From Aliiroseovarius salicola (GTDB taxonomy: Bacteria; Pseudomonadota; Alphaproteobacteria; Rhodobacterales; Rhodobacteraceae): a stretch of DNA of 64,000 bases. Of the stretch, positions 42,669-51,502 are shown piece after piece. The position numbers were made by a program, and so were the translations under genes. The stretch lies in NCBI RefSeq assembly GCF_027891095.1, contig NZ_JAQIIO010000003.1, positions 62,001 through 126,000 of the forward strand, given 5' to 3'. The number at the start of each line of letters is the position of its first letter. Position 1 is the stretch's first letter. The notes below the pieces were generated by a model. That model made no database searches, was not told the origin of the DNA, and was given only the letters and a program-made list of their open reading frames with translations.

Positions 42669-44215
42669 GTCTTCATCTCCGGCATTACGCGGGACAGAAG
42701 GTCGGCAGCAAAAGCCGCATCTTCGGGGGCGGTCTGCATGACGGTGCCCCAATCCCGCGTCGTTTCTTCATCCAATTTGTTGGTGGCGTCGATCCCCATC
42801 TTTCCTGCAAGGCCTGCCTTGGGAGAGGCGAAATCGAGGTAGTCCATCGGTGTGTTTTCCACCATCATCACATCGCGGCTCGGGTCCATCCGCGTCGCCA
42901 GCGCCCATGAAATGTCATCCCAGTTGCGCGGGTCGATGTCGTCATCCACCACCACAATCATCTTGGTATAACTGAATTGAGGCAACATTCCCCACAGTGC
43001 CATCATTACGCGACGCGCCTGACCGGGGTACCTCTTTCGGATGCTCACGACGGCCATGCGATAAGAACAGGCGGCAGGGGGCAGCCACAGGTCATGGATC
43101 TCGGGGATCTGCGCCTGAATGGTTGGAAGCGCGAGTTGATTGAACACCTCACCAATGATCGCCGGTTCATCCGGCGGGCGCCCTGTGTAGGTCGACAGGT
43201 AAAGCGGGTCTTTACGGTGAGTGATGCCCGTGACAGTCATCACCGGGAAATCCTCGGCATTATTATAATATCCGGTGTGATCGCCAAACGGACCTTCTGG
43301 TGCCATTTCAGTGGGGGACACATAGCCTTCGATCACAATCTCGGCCTCCGCAGGGACCATCATCGGGATCGTCTTCGCGGCGACCAATCGGGGGCGGTGC
43401 CCGTTCAGAGCGCCTGAAAAGGTGAGTTCGGACACGGTTTCCGGCAGGGGGAGTGCTGCGGAGAGAAGCATCGCGGGGTCCGCGCCAAGCACGATTGCCA
43501 CCGGTGTCTTTTCACTCTCACGGCCCCAGCTTTGATGATGATGCGCACCGCCACGATGAGCCAGCCAACGCATGATGATCTTGTCACGTTCAATCACCTG
43601 TGCACGGTAAACACCTGCATTATAGCGCGCCACATCCTCGGCTTCGGTGCCGTGAGGGCGGGTCAGAACGATGGGCCAGGTGATCAGTGGGCCAGCATCG
43701 CCGGGCCAGTGTGTGCAGATGGGAATATCGGAAAGATCAATCTCGTCACCTTCCTTCACCACCTCCTGCACCGCCGCTTTGCGCGTGATCTTGGGCCGAG
43801 TGGCAAGCGCCGCCTTCAGCATTGGCCAGCGCGACAAGGCATCGCGCATCCCTTCCGGCGGTGTCGGGGCGCGTAACGCTGCGAGGAAAGCACCAAGATC
43901 CGGCACTTGTTCAAGAGAGATCCCCAAACCGGCGGCGACCCGTGACGTTGTGCCAAAAAGGTTTGTGACCACAGGCATATCAGCATGCGTGCCATCTGCT
44001 TTCACCGGATGGTCAAACTGGAGAACCGGCCCGCTTGCTTCAAGAACCTGCCGGTGCACGGCGGTCAGCTGGTGATTGATCGAAACCGGTTCCAAAATGG
44101 TCTGAAACTGATCTGCATCCCGGCACCAATCGAGAAAGCTGCGAAGGCTGGGATAGGGGGGATGGGAACGCAACGCGGACCTCCTGCGTTTTGGATTTCC
44201 CGCAATTAACACCAA
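42665..44215 (-). CDS. UbiD-family decarboxylase
   Basis: 516 residues, usual UbiD length (about 490-510): YPSLRSFLDWC, DIPICTHWPGDAGPLITWPIVLTRP (cut here), the prFMN/Glu region PEGPFGDHTGYYNNAEDFP, ITHRKDPLY, MVVVSIRK-type and the C-terminal VVVDDDIDPRNWDDISWALATR. It decarboxylates an aromatic acid with prenylated FMN and Mn2+. The start is uncertain: TTG at 44215 or GTG at 44212, without a strong ribosome site. Directly coupled to ubiX and divergent from ubiT/U/V, it probably acts on 4-hydroxy-3-polyprenylbenzoate. Confidence 0.88.
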   Translation of the reverse strand: MVLIAGNPKRRRSALRSHPPYPSLRSFLDWCRDADQFQTILEPVSINHQLTAVHRQVLEASGPVLQFDHPVKADGTHADMPVVTNLFGTTSRVAAGLGISLEQVPDLGAFLAALRAPTPPEGMRDALSRWPMLKAALATRPKITRKAAVQEVVKEGDEIDLSDIPICTHWPGDAGPLITWPIVLTRPHGTEAEDVARYNAGVYRAQVIERDKIIMRWLAHRGGAHHHQSWGRESEKTPVAIVLGADPAMLLSAALPLPETVSELTFSGALNGHRPRLVAAKTIPMMVPAEAEIVIEGYVSPTEMAPEGPFGDHTGYYNNAEDFPVMTVTGITHRKDPLYLSTYTGRPPDEPAIIGEVFNQLALPTIQAQIPEIHDLWLPPAACSYRMAVVSIRKRYPGQARRVMMALWGMLPQFSYTKMIVVVDDDIDPRNWDDISWALATRMDPSRDVMMVENTPMDYLDFASPKAGLAGKMGIDATNKLDEETTRDWGTVMQTAPEDAAFAADLLSRVMPEMKT

Positions 44216-44228
44216 TTTTCTTGACCCG

Positions 44229-44246
44229 AATTGACAATGGTCAATT
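44229..44246. promoter_or_regulatory. FNR/NnrR-type box between UbiD and UbiT
   Basis: Perfect palindrome AATTGACAATGGTCAATT: arms AATTGAC and GTCAATT with a 4-base spacer, fitting the TTGAC-N4-GTCAA class of FNR/Dnr/NnrR sites. It lies 71 bases before the ubiT start, at a distance that allows class II activation of the ubiT-nnrS operon. Confidence 0.85.
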
Positions 44247-44317
44247 CGTCGCAGGTTTCAGAGGCGTAGCACTTTCCCACGGACACAGTTGACCCCAGGG
44301 TGGGAAAGGAGCTCCAT

Positions 44318-44860
44318 TTGACCCAGCCAGCACTGTCGATCCCGCAGCTCCCGCCGCTTGCGGCACGGGCGTTGCGGCGTTTGCCTTTGACTCCATTGTC
44401 GTTTTCCCTCACCGCCTATGCGCGCAGGATTGCCAAGCACCACCCCGGTCTGTTTCGGCGGTTGGGGGAGTTTGACCATACGCGGTTTGTTATTGACCCG
44501 ACCGATCTGCCGTTTGTGATTGAGATGCAACCAAACGGGGGACAACCCAAAATCAAGGTTGTGCGTGGCTCGGGGCAAGGGGAGGCTCGCATTGCAGGGC
44601 CACTGGCCGGCCTTCTGGGATTGGTGCATGGGGCCTATGACGGCGACGCCCTGTTCTTTTCACGCGATCTGGTGATCGAGGGGGATACCTCTGCCGCGCT
44701 TGCCCTGCGCAACGCCATTGATGATGCTGAACTGGATCTGAGCGCAGAAGTGGCCCAGATCTCGGGCCCACTGGCCGCTCCGCTGCAAAAGGCACTGTCT
44801 TTCATTGAGAACCGCACAGGCGTGAGTCTGAGCCGTCAGGACGAGTTGGAGGTCTGGTGA
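44318..44860 (+). CDS. ubiT: UbiT, SCP2-domain accessory factor for anaerobic ubiquinone synthesis
   Basis: 180 residues. The core is a sterol-carrier-protein-2-like domain (FVIEMQPNGGQPKIKVVRGSG; ARIAGPLAGLLGL; DGDALFFSRDLVIEGDT), preceded by a helical stretch with ALRRLP as in UbiT. It binds isoprenoid quinone intermediates. The start is a TTG with AAAGGAG six bases upstream, preferred over the GTG inside that Shine-Dalgarno. Stop and next start overlap (TGATG). Function is inferred mainly from its place before ubiU and ubiV. Confidence 0.87.
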   Translation: MTQPALSIPQLPPLAARALRRLPLTPLSFSLTAYARRIAKHHPGLFRRLGEFDHTRFVIDPTDLPFVIEMQPNGGQPKIKVVRGSGQGEARIAGPLAGLLGLVHGAYDGDALFFSRDLVIEGDTSAALALRNAIDDAELDLSAEVAQISGPLAAPLQKALSFIENRTGVSLSRQDELEVW

Positions 44861-45837
44861 TGGAGATTGTATGTCCTGCGGGTACGCCTGCTGCTTTGCG
44901 TGCCGCCGTAAAAGCCGGTGCGCACACGATTTACTGCGGCTTTGCCGATGAGACCAACGCCCGCAACTTCCCCGGTCTGAATTTCGACCGGGAGGAAATG
45001 CGCGAAGGGATTGCTTTTGCTCATCAGCACGGGTCGAAGGTTCTGATTGCCATCAACACCTTCCCGCGGGCAGGCAGTGAGGCGATCTGGCACCGCGCGG
45101 TGTCAGATGCGGAAAGCTGTGGTGCTGATGCGGTGATCCTCGCGGACATTGGTCTTCTGGATTATGCTGCCCGCAATCACCCCGGATTGCGTCGACATTT
45201 GTCCGTGCAGGCCGCTGCTGCCAATGCCGATGTGGTCAATTTCTACGCCAGTGAGTTTGGGGTGAAACGAGTGGTTCTGCCGCGCGTGCTCTCGGTGCCG
45301 GAAATCGCAGCGATTAATGCCGATACCGAGGTTGAGACCGAGGTGTTTGTCTTCGGAGGCCTTTGCGTGATGGCTGAAGGACGGTGTTCGCTGTCCTCCT
45401 ACGCCACGGGTCGGTCGCCGAATATGAACGGGGTGTGCTCTCCCGCAAGCCATGTTGAATATCACGACGAAGGCGGCGTGCTGGATGCCAAGCTGGGCGG
45501 CTACACAATTCACCGGGTCGGCAAGGAGGAAAGCGCGCCCTATCCGACGCTCTGCAAAGGCTGTTTCACGGCGGGTGGCAAAGAGGGGCACCTCTTCGAA
45601 GATCCGGTCAGTCTGAACGCCGAGAAACTCATCCCACAGCTTGATAAGGCGGGTGTGACCGCGCTGAAGATCGAAGGGCGGCAGCGCTCTCGGTCTTACG
45701 TGGCGCAGGTGGTGAAGAACTTCCGCGCCGCAGTTGATGCGCTGGACGCGGGATTGCCGATGCCCGAGGGGATGCTCGCGCGCCTGTCGGAAGGCGGGGC
45801 GATGACCACCGGCGCTTACAAGAAAACTTGGCGATGA
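44860..45837 (+). CDS. ubiU: UbiU, O2-independent ubiquinone hydroxylation (peptidase U32 family)
   Basis: 325 residues: MEIVCPAGTPAALRAAVKAGAHTI in outline, then the cluster-binding region GGLCVMAEGRCSLSSY, NGVCSP and LCKGC. Counting from this ATG, Cys169, Cys176, Cys193 and Cys232 coincide with the [4Fe-4S] ligands reported for E. coli UbiU. With UbiV it hydroxylates the ubiquinone ring using prephenate instead of O2. It is coupled to ubiT and is followed by ubiV 22 bases later. Confidence 0.94.
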   Translation: MEIVCPAGTPAALRAAVKAGAHTIYCGFADETNARNFPGLNFDREEMREGIAFAHQHGSKVLIAINTFPRAGSEAIWHRAVSDAESCGADAVILADIGLLDYAARNHPGLRRHLSVQAAAANADVVNFYASEFGVKRVVLPRVLSVPEIAAINADTEVETEVFVFGGLCVMAEGRCSLSSYATGRSPNMNGVCSPASHVEYHDEGGVLDAKLGGYTIHRVGKEESAPYPTLCKGCFTAGGKEGHLFEDPVSLNAEKLIPQLDKAGVTALKIEGRQRSRSYVAQVVKNFRAAVDALDAGLPMPEGMLARLSEGGAMTTGAYKKTWR

Positions 45838-45859
45838 TTTGGGCGGTAAGGAGAGACAG

Positions 45860-46759
45860 ATGGAACTGACCGTAGGACCCAACCAGTTTTTCTGGTCCGC
45901 TGATCGCTGGAGCAGCTTTTATGACGATCTTGCCAAAGCCCCGGTAGAACGGGTGTCGCTGGGCGAGCTTGTGTGCTCAAAGCGCTTGCCGTTTTATGAT
46001 GACCGCATCCCCGAGGCGATCTCGACGCTGGTTGAGGCAGGCAAGCAGGTGGCTCTGACGTCACTTGCTCTGGTGACGCTGAAACGCGAGCGCAAGCTGA
46101 CCGCTGAACTGGTGGAAATGGGGGTGGAGATTGAGATCAACGATCTTACCGCCATCAGCTATTTGCCGGAAGGTGCGCAGTTCTCTGTGGGGCCGCTGGT
46201 GAATGTTTACAATGAGGGAACCTTGGATTGGCTGAAGCGCCGTGGGGCAATTCGGGTCTGTCTGCCGCCGGAGCTGCCATTGGAATCGGTTCAAGCGCTG
46301 GCAGCGAAAGGGGCTGACCTGGGCTTGGTGATTGAGGCTTGGGGCCATGGTCGCCTGCCTCTGGCGATTTCAGGGCGGTGTTATCATGCGCGCCGCCATG
46401 GGCGCACCAAGGACAATTGCCAGTTTGCCTGCGAAGAGGATCTCGACGGTCTGGATGTGCGCACGCAGGAAGACAAACCGTTTTTGACCATGAACGGCGT
46501 GCAAACCCTGTCTGACAGCTATGCCTGTGCAGTGCACCAGATTGATATCCTGCGGGATGCCGGTGTGAGCGCCTTGCGCCTATCGCCGCAATCCAACGGG
46601 TTCATGGAGCTTTGTGCCATATATCGCCGGGTTCTTGACGGAACAGTGACACCTGAGCAATCGGTCAACGATATCATCGCTCTGGACAGCAATACCCGCC
46701 TGTCGGACGGCTTCCTGACCGGCGCGCGCGGGGTGGATTGGTCCGGGGCATCGGCCTGA
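45860..46759 (+). CDS. ubiV: UbiV, partner of UbiU in anaerobic ubiquinone synthesis
   Basis: 299 residues: MELTVGPNQFFW, GELVCSKR, AWGHGRLPLAISGRC and RTKDNCQFAC. Cys39, Cys174, Cys187 and Cys191 keep the spacing of the E. coli UbiV [4Fe-4S] ligands (the last three separated by 13 and 4). It forms a heterodimer with UbiU. AAGGAG lies seven bases before the ATG. The gene continues the ubiT operon and is followed by DUF2478 after 18 bases. Confidence 0.94.
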   Translation: MELTVGPNQFFWSADRWSSFYDDLAKAPVERVSLGELVCSKRLPFYDDRIPEAISTLVEAGKQVALTSLALVTLKRERKLTAELVEMGVEIEINDLTAISYLPEGAQFSVGPLVNVYNEGTLDWLKRRGAIRVCLPPELPLESVQALAAKGADLGLVIEAWGHGRLPLAISGRCYHARRHGRTKDNCQFACEEDLDGLDVRTQEDKPFLTMNGVQTLSDSYACAVHQIDILRDAGVSALRLSPQSNGFMELCAIYRRVLDGTVTPEQSVNDIIALDSNTRLSDGFLTGARGVDWSGASA

Positions 46760-46777
46760 AGATAAAGGAGACGTCAG

Positions 46778-47299
46778 ATGAAAATCGCACGAATTAGCTC
46801 ATCGGAACGGGGTGAAGTGGATCGTCTTCTGTCCGAGGTGTCCGAGGAACTGCTCGCTGAAGGGTCTCGCCTTGCCGGGATTGTCAAAGATCAATCACAT
46901 GACAGCCAGTTCGACAATGGCTGTGACATGAAAGTGCGGGTGCTGCCGGAGGGGAAAGTCATCCAGATTACCCAGAACCTTGGGGCCGGATCCGATGCCT
47001 GTCGGCTGGACCCCGGTGCCATCGCCGAGGCGGTGTCTCTGGTTGAGGCAGGAGATCTGAGCGGATCAGACATGTTTGTTCTCAACAAGTTCGGCCCCGA
47101 AGAGCTGAATGGCCGGGGATTTGTCTCGGCTATTGGAAAAGCTGTTGAACAAGGTGTGCCGGTGCTGGTTGGTGTTGGGCTGAACAGCCGCGAGGCTTTT
47201 GACGAATTTGCCGGTGGCGAAGCGGTGGAACTCGTGCCTGAGATGGACGCGATCCTGGCCTGGTGCCGACATGTCATCGCTCAAGACAACGCAAAGTGA
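46778..47299 (+). CDS. DUF2478 family protein
   Basis: 173 residues resembling the DUF2478 family: AGIVKDQSHDSQFDNGCDMKVRVL in outline, then a helical segment and MFVLNKFGPEELNGRGFVSAIGKAVEQGVPVLVGV. This family is often next to molybdenum transport or denitrification genes and has a degraded P-loop-like fold. Its function is unknown. Position between ubiV and nnrS in an operon with an FNR/NnrR-type box suggests a role in anaerobic respiration. Confidence 0.78.
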   Translation: MKIARISSSERGEVDRLLSEVSEELLAEGSRLAGIVKDQSHDSQFDNGCDMKVRVLPEGKVIQITQNLGAGSDACRLDPGAIAEAVSLVEAGDLSGSDMFVLNKFGPEELNGRGFVSAIGKAVEQGVPVLVGVGLNSREAFDEFAGGEAVELVPEMDAILAWCRHVIAQDNAK

Positions 47300-47311
47300 T
47301 TGCTGGGGAAC

Positions 47312-48535
47312 ATGAGTGACGCAAGGAAGAAACCTGCTCAGAACAGCTCGTCCCGGGTGCGAAACTGGTCTGGTCCTTCGGTTTTGAGTTTCGGTTATCG
47401 ACCGTTTTTTCTGGTCGCCAGCGTTTGGGCTCTGCTGGCAATGGCGCTTTGGCTGTTGGCACTGGCGGGTGTGCCGGTTCTGGGGTCAAGATTTGACCCG
47501 ATCACCTGGCACGCGCATGAGATGCTGTTTGGGTATCTTGGTGCTGCCCTTGCCGGGTTTATGCTGACAGCCGTGCCGAATTGGACCGGGCGATTGCCTG
47601 TACTGGGTTGGCCTCTTGCCGGGCTGGTGGCCATTTGGGGGGCAGGGCGGCTTGCCGTGGCGACCTCGTCTCTGATGTCACCCTATCTCACCGCGGCTGC
47701 GGATGTGGCCTTTCCTTTGGCCCTCTTCGTTTTGATCCTGCGCGAAGTCGCGGCTGGGCGAAGCTGGAAGAACCTGCCTCTGCTCGCCCTGTTCGGGTTT
47801 TTTATTCTGGGAAACATGCTGTTTCATGTAGATGCTGCCCAAGGGAGATTTGCCGCCAATGGTGTCGGAATGCGCCTAGGCGTGGCCACCGCGATCATGT
47901 TGATCTCTCTTGTCGGTGGTCGAGTTATTCCGAGTTTTACGCGGAATTGGCTGGTTAAAGCAGGAAGGGCTGCGCTCCCGGCTGCTTTTGGGATCATCGA
48001 CAAGCTTGTGCTTATCTCAACCGCACTTGCCCTTTTCATCTGGACGGTTTTCCCTTCGTCACCACTGATCAGTGAGCTGTTTATTCTGGTGGGGATGGGG
48101 CAGTTGGTGCGCCTCATGCGGTGGCGGAGCTGGGCAGTGCGCCAAGAACCGCTCCTTTGGGTGCTGCATGCGGGGTACCTGTTTGTTCCTCTTGGGTTTC
48201 TCGCCTTGGGATTGTCAGGCCTCTCGACTGGTCTGGTCCCGTTTCTTGGTGCACTCCACCTTTGGATGGCAGGCGGGATCGGCATCATGACCCTTGCGAT
48301 CATATCCCGTGCAAGCCTCGCCCATGCAGGGAAGCCACTTCATGCCTCACCCCGGCTGGCAATGGCGTACAACCTGGTTCTGCTTTCCGTCCTGCTGCGC
48401 TTTCTTGCGGCATATCCGGTTGGGAATGGCTGGGCTGCTCATATCTCAGCCATCCTCTGGCTTGCGGGATACGCCCTTTTTACCTGGCATTTCTGGCCAA
48501 TCTGGATGGCAAAACCCGTCGCGCGCCGATTTTGA
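47312..48535 (+). CDS. nnrS: NnrS family haem-copper membrane protein
   Basis: 407 residues with about 12 membrane helices: SFGYRPFFLVASVWALLAMALWLL in outline, WHAHEMLFGYLGAALAGFMLTAVPNWTGR (family motif with HAHE), GGRVIPSFTRNWL, LHLWMAGGIGIMTLAIISRASLAHAGKPL in outline. NnrS proteins appear with nitrite/NO reduction genes and help cells under nitrosative stress. The ATG with GGGGA upstream is used; a TTG four codons earlier is possible. It is the last gene of the ubiT operon. Confidence 0.92.
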   Translation: MSDARKKPAQNSSSRVRNWSGPSVLSFGYRPFFLVASVWALLAMALWLLALAGVPVLGSRFDPITWHAHEMLFGYLGAALAGFMLTAVPNWTGRLPVLGWPLAGLVAIWGAGRLAVATSSLMSPYLTAAADVAFPLALFVLILREVAAGRSWKNLPLLALFGFFILGNMLFHVDAAQGRFAANGVGMRLGVATAIMLISLVGGRVIPSFTRNWLVKAGRAALPAAFGIIDKLVLISTALALFIWTVFPSSPLISELFILVGMGQLVRLMRWRSWAVRQEPLLWVLHAGYLFVPLGFLALGLSGLSTGLVPFLGALHLWMAGGIGIMTLAIISRASLAHAGKPLHASPRLAMAYNLVLLSVLLRFLAAYPVGNGWAAHISAILWLAGYALFTWHFWPIWMAKPVARRF

Positions 48536-48979
48536 CGACATGTTGGGTGTCATTGGGGGCATGACATTCAACGGAAAATGACCAAGGCGCAGCAGGGCAC
48601 CGTCACTGAGACCTAGAGATAGTGCCCTTGCAGATCGAAACCTGACAATCAAAGCCTGAACCGTGCAAATAATGTCTGCCGGTCCACATCCGCCAACCAG
48701 GTGTCATGAGCAGGCGTCTGGAAAAGCATCGCTCAAAGTGTGTTTTGCATCACTCAAAGCGCGCCAGAAAGGGATTGATCGAGGTTTTGCGATCCACAAG
48801 GGCGTCCGCACCTCTGAACCGGGTAGGGTAGGTTGCAGAAGGTGCGGTATACCAAAAAACAAACCTCTCGACCCAACGCAGGCTGCGATGGGCCTGGGCT
48901 ATGATAGGCATCTGAGGCGATGCGTAGCAATTGATTGGGGGATTAGGAACGACGTGGGCCGCTGATCAAAGGGTGAGCC
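48536..48979. other. Gene-free stretch between nnrS and the aldehyde dehydrogenase gene
   Basis: 444 bases between convergent genes. A 100-codon plus-strand frame exists here but has no ribosome site, no recognisable motif and unusual composition. I see no convincing hairpin terminator or repeat. Confidence 0.5.
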
Positions 48980-50443
48980 TTACCGCATCACAAACGGGTC
49001 AGGGATTGGATCATCTGATGTACGCAGCCAAACAGATTTGATTTTGGTATATTCCAATGCCGCCTCAATCCCACCTTCGCGGCCATGGCCCGACAACCCA
49101 TGCCCACCAAATGGCGCAATTGGGCTGACAGCGCGATAGGTGTTGACCCAAACAATGCCCGCCCGGATCGCGCGGATCATCCGATGCGTGCGGGTAAGGT
49201 TCTGGGTAAAGAGACCTGAGGCCAGTCCAAACCGGGTGTTATTGGCGATCTCGATTGCCTCGGCTTCGTCCTTGAAGCTCACGACAGACAGCACCGGGCC
49301 GAAGAATTCATTGGTCAGGCTGTCGGCGTCGCGGGCATCGTCGCAATCTAGAATGGTCGGTGGGAAATAAAACCCGGTGCGATCCACCGGATGCCCCCCT
49401 GTGATCAGTTTTGCACCTTGCGCCACGGATCTTTCGATCAGATCCATCGCGTGGTCGCGCTGTTTCCGGGTGCAAAGCGGGCCGACTTCTGTCGCCATGT
49501 CATCGGGGGCGCCGATCACCACGGCCTCGGCCTTTTCCTTGAGACGGGCAAGGAACTCTTCCTTAATTGTGTCCTGCACCACCAGACGTGACCCCGCTAC
49601 GCAACTTTGCCCTGTAGCGGCAAAGATGCCTGAGACCTGCGCGTTCACGGCGCTGTCCAGGTCCGCGTCGTCAAAGACAATGAAGGGGGATTTCCCACCC
49701 AGTTCCAGTGAGGTGGAGGCGAGGTTCTCGGCCGAATTTCGTACGATGTGACGTGCGGTCTCCGGCCCTCCCGTAAAGGCCACATGGGCTACTTTCGGGT
49801 GGCTTGTCAGAGTCGCTCCGGTTTTTGGCCCTCCGGTGATCACATTCAAAACCCCTTTGGGAAACCCCGCCTGATCAAAGATCCGGGCAAACTCCAGCAT
49901 CGGCGCGGGGCCGTCTTCCGAGGCTTTCAAAACCACGGTGCAACCCGCTGCCAGCGCCGGGCCAATCTTGACCGCCGACAGGAACAGTTGTGAGTTCCAC
50001 GGCACAACCGCCGCCACGACCCCCAATGGTTCGCGGCGCAGCCAGACCTCCATATCCGGCTTGTCGATCGGCAGATGCGCCCCTTCGATCTTGTCGGCCA
50101 GCCCCGCGTAATAGCGGAAATACTCCGCCACATAAGCAATCTGGGCCGAAGTTTCGCGGATGATCTTGCCAGTGTCGCGGGTTTCAAGCTCGGCCAGACG
50201 CGGTGCGTTTTCCGCAATCAATTCGGCCAGACGCAACAGCAACTTGCCCCGTGCACTGGCCGTCATCCCTGCCCATTCAGATGAGAAAAAAGCAGTTTCA
50301 GCGGCCACCACCGCACGGTTCACATCTTCCGCACTGGCCTCGGGCATATTTGCCCAGACCTGCCCGGTGGCCGGATCAAGACTGTCGAATTGCGCTGTGC
50401 CATCCTCAAATGCGCCGCCGATATACTGCTGAAACTGCTGCAT
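48980..50443 (-). CDS. NAD(P)+ aldehyde dehydrogenase
   Basis: 487 residues, usual length for the family: VVPWNSQLFLSAVKIGPALAAGCTVVLK in outline, VAFTGGPETARHI, catalytic Glu in SLELGGKSPFIVFDDAD and catalytic Cys in AATGQSCVAGSR, NEFFGPVLSV near the end. It oxidises an aldehyde to the acid. It is the last gene of a minus-strand operon headed by a DUF1185 gene, 21 bases after the luciferase-like monooxygenase. The aldehyde substrate may come from that monooxygenase or from the hydrolase. Confidence 0.93.
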   Translation of the reverse strand: MQQFQQYIGGAFEDGTAQFDSLDPATGQVWANMPEASAEDVNRAVVAAETAFFSSEWAGMTASARGKLLLRLAELIAENAPRLAELETRDTGKIIRETSAQIAYVAEYFRYYAGLADKIEGAHLPIDKPDMEVWLRREPLGVVAAVVPWNSQLFLSAVKIGPALAAGCTVVLKASEDGPAPMLEFARIFDQAGFPKGVLNVITGGPKTGATLTSHPKVAHVAFTGGPETARHIVRNSAENLASTSLELGGKSPFIVFDDADLDSAVNAQVSGIFAATGQSCVAGSRLVVQDTIKEEFLARLKEKAEAVVIGAPDDMATEVGPLCTRKQRDHAMDLIERSVAQGAKLITGGHPVDRTGFYFPPTILDCDDARDADSLTNEFFGPVLSVVSFKDEAEAIEIANNTRFGLASGLFTQNLTRTHRMIRAIRAGIVWVNTYRAVSPIAPFGGHGLSGHGREGGIEAALEYTKIKSVWLRTSDDPIPDPFVMR

Positions 50444-50464
50444 GTTTTCTATCCTTATAGGGCG

Positions 50465-51502
50465 TTATTGAAACGCAGGCATGACCTCGTTGATGAACCG
50501 CTCCAGTGACGCTTTCTTGCGCTCGAAGCTCATCGAACTGTCGATCCAGAACGAATATTCATCATAACCCAGCGCTTCGTAACCCTTGAGCCGCTCGATC
50601 ACCTTATCGGCCGTGCCGATCACCAGATCCCGCTCCATCGCTTCGGGCGAGTAGAACGGGTGGTTTGCGATGTCTTCTTCAGTCAGCGGATCAATCAGCC
50701 CCTGCGTGACCTCACGCTTGTTCATGAACCAAGCGCCGAAGTAGCAGTAGAAACGGTTGAGTTCTTCCGCGCCCAGCTTGGTGTCGGCCTCATCCGCAGC
50801 CACATAGGTATGTTGCAACAGCATGACTTTCGGGCGCGGAATGTCGGCGAATTTCTCGCAAGCCGCGTTGAACTTGCTCATCAGGTCGGCAACCTCTTCG
50901 TCGCCTTTCCACAGCGGGGTGACCTGTACGTTGCATCTGTTGGAGACCGCAAATTCATGGCTGTTCGGGTCGCGGGCGGCAACCCAGATCGGTGGTCCGT
51001 CTTCCTGTACAGGCTGCGGAGAAGATGTGGTTTTCGGGAACTGGTGAAACTCGCCATTGTGCTCATAATCACCTTTCCACAGGGCCTTCACCGCAGGCAC
51101 CAATTCGCGCAGGCGCTGGCCCGCTTCCCAGGCGTCCATTCCGGGCATAAGCCGCTCATATTCGTATTCGTAAGCGCCGCGGGCGATGCCAAGCTCCAGC
51201 CGCCCCTCGGTGATGATGTCTGTCATCGCCGCTTCACCCGCCAGTCGGATCGGGTGCCAGAAAGGGGCAATCACCGTGCCGGTGCCCAGACGTACATTCT
51301 CGGTGTGTCGCGCCACGTCGATCAGGTTCAGCATCGGGTTCGGCGCGATGGTGAAATTCATCCCGTGATGTTCACCGGTCCAGATTGCATGCATCCCGCC
51401 ACGGTCGGCGATTTTGCACAGCTCGATGAACTCGTCATACAGCTGTTTCTGATCCTGATCGGGGGAAATGCGCTCCATGTGCGCAAATAGCGAAAACTTC
51501 AT
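50465..51502 (-). CDS. Luciferase-like (LLM) flavin-dependent monooxygenase
   Basis: 345 residues: MKFSLFAHMER, IWTGEHHGMNFTIAPNPMLNL, VRLGTGTVIAPFWHPIRLAGEAAMTDIITEGRLELGIARG in outline, all bacterial-luciferase fold marks, and DLVIGTADKVIERLKGYEALGYDE near the end. It needs reduced flavin from a partner, encoded by the gene just upstream, whose stop overlaps this ATG (ATGA). Such enzymes open N-heterocycles or cleave C-S and amide-type bonds. The actual substrate is unknown. Confidence 0.93.
   Translation of the reverse strand: MKFSLFAHMERISPDQDQKQLYDEFIELCKIADRGGMHAIWTGEHHGMNFTIAPNPMLNLIDVARHTENVRLGTGTVIAPFWHPIRLAGEAAMTDIITEGRLELGIARGAYEYEYERLMPGMDAWEAGQRLRELVPAVKALWKGDYEHNGEFHQFPKTTSSPQPVQEDGPPIWVAARDPNSHEFAVSNRCNVQVTPLWKGDEEVADLMSKFNAACEKFADIPRPKVMLLQHTYVAADEADTKLGAEELNRFYCYFGAWFMNKREVTQGLIDPLTEEDIANHPFYSPEAMERDLVIGTADKVIERLKGYEALGYDEYSFWIDSSMSFERKKASLERFINEVMPAFQ

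Noticed and set aside
48663-48965. 100-codon plus-strand frame after nnrS
   Set aside because: No ribosome site, no motif, and odd composition; the Cys-containing stretch does not match a zinc ribbon.
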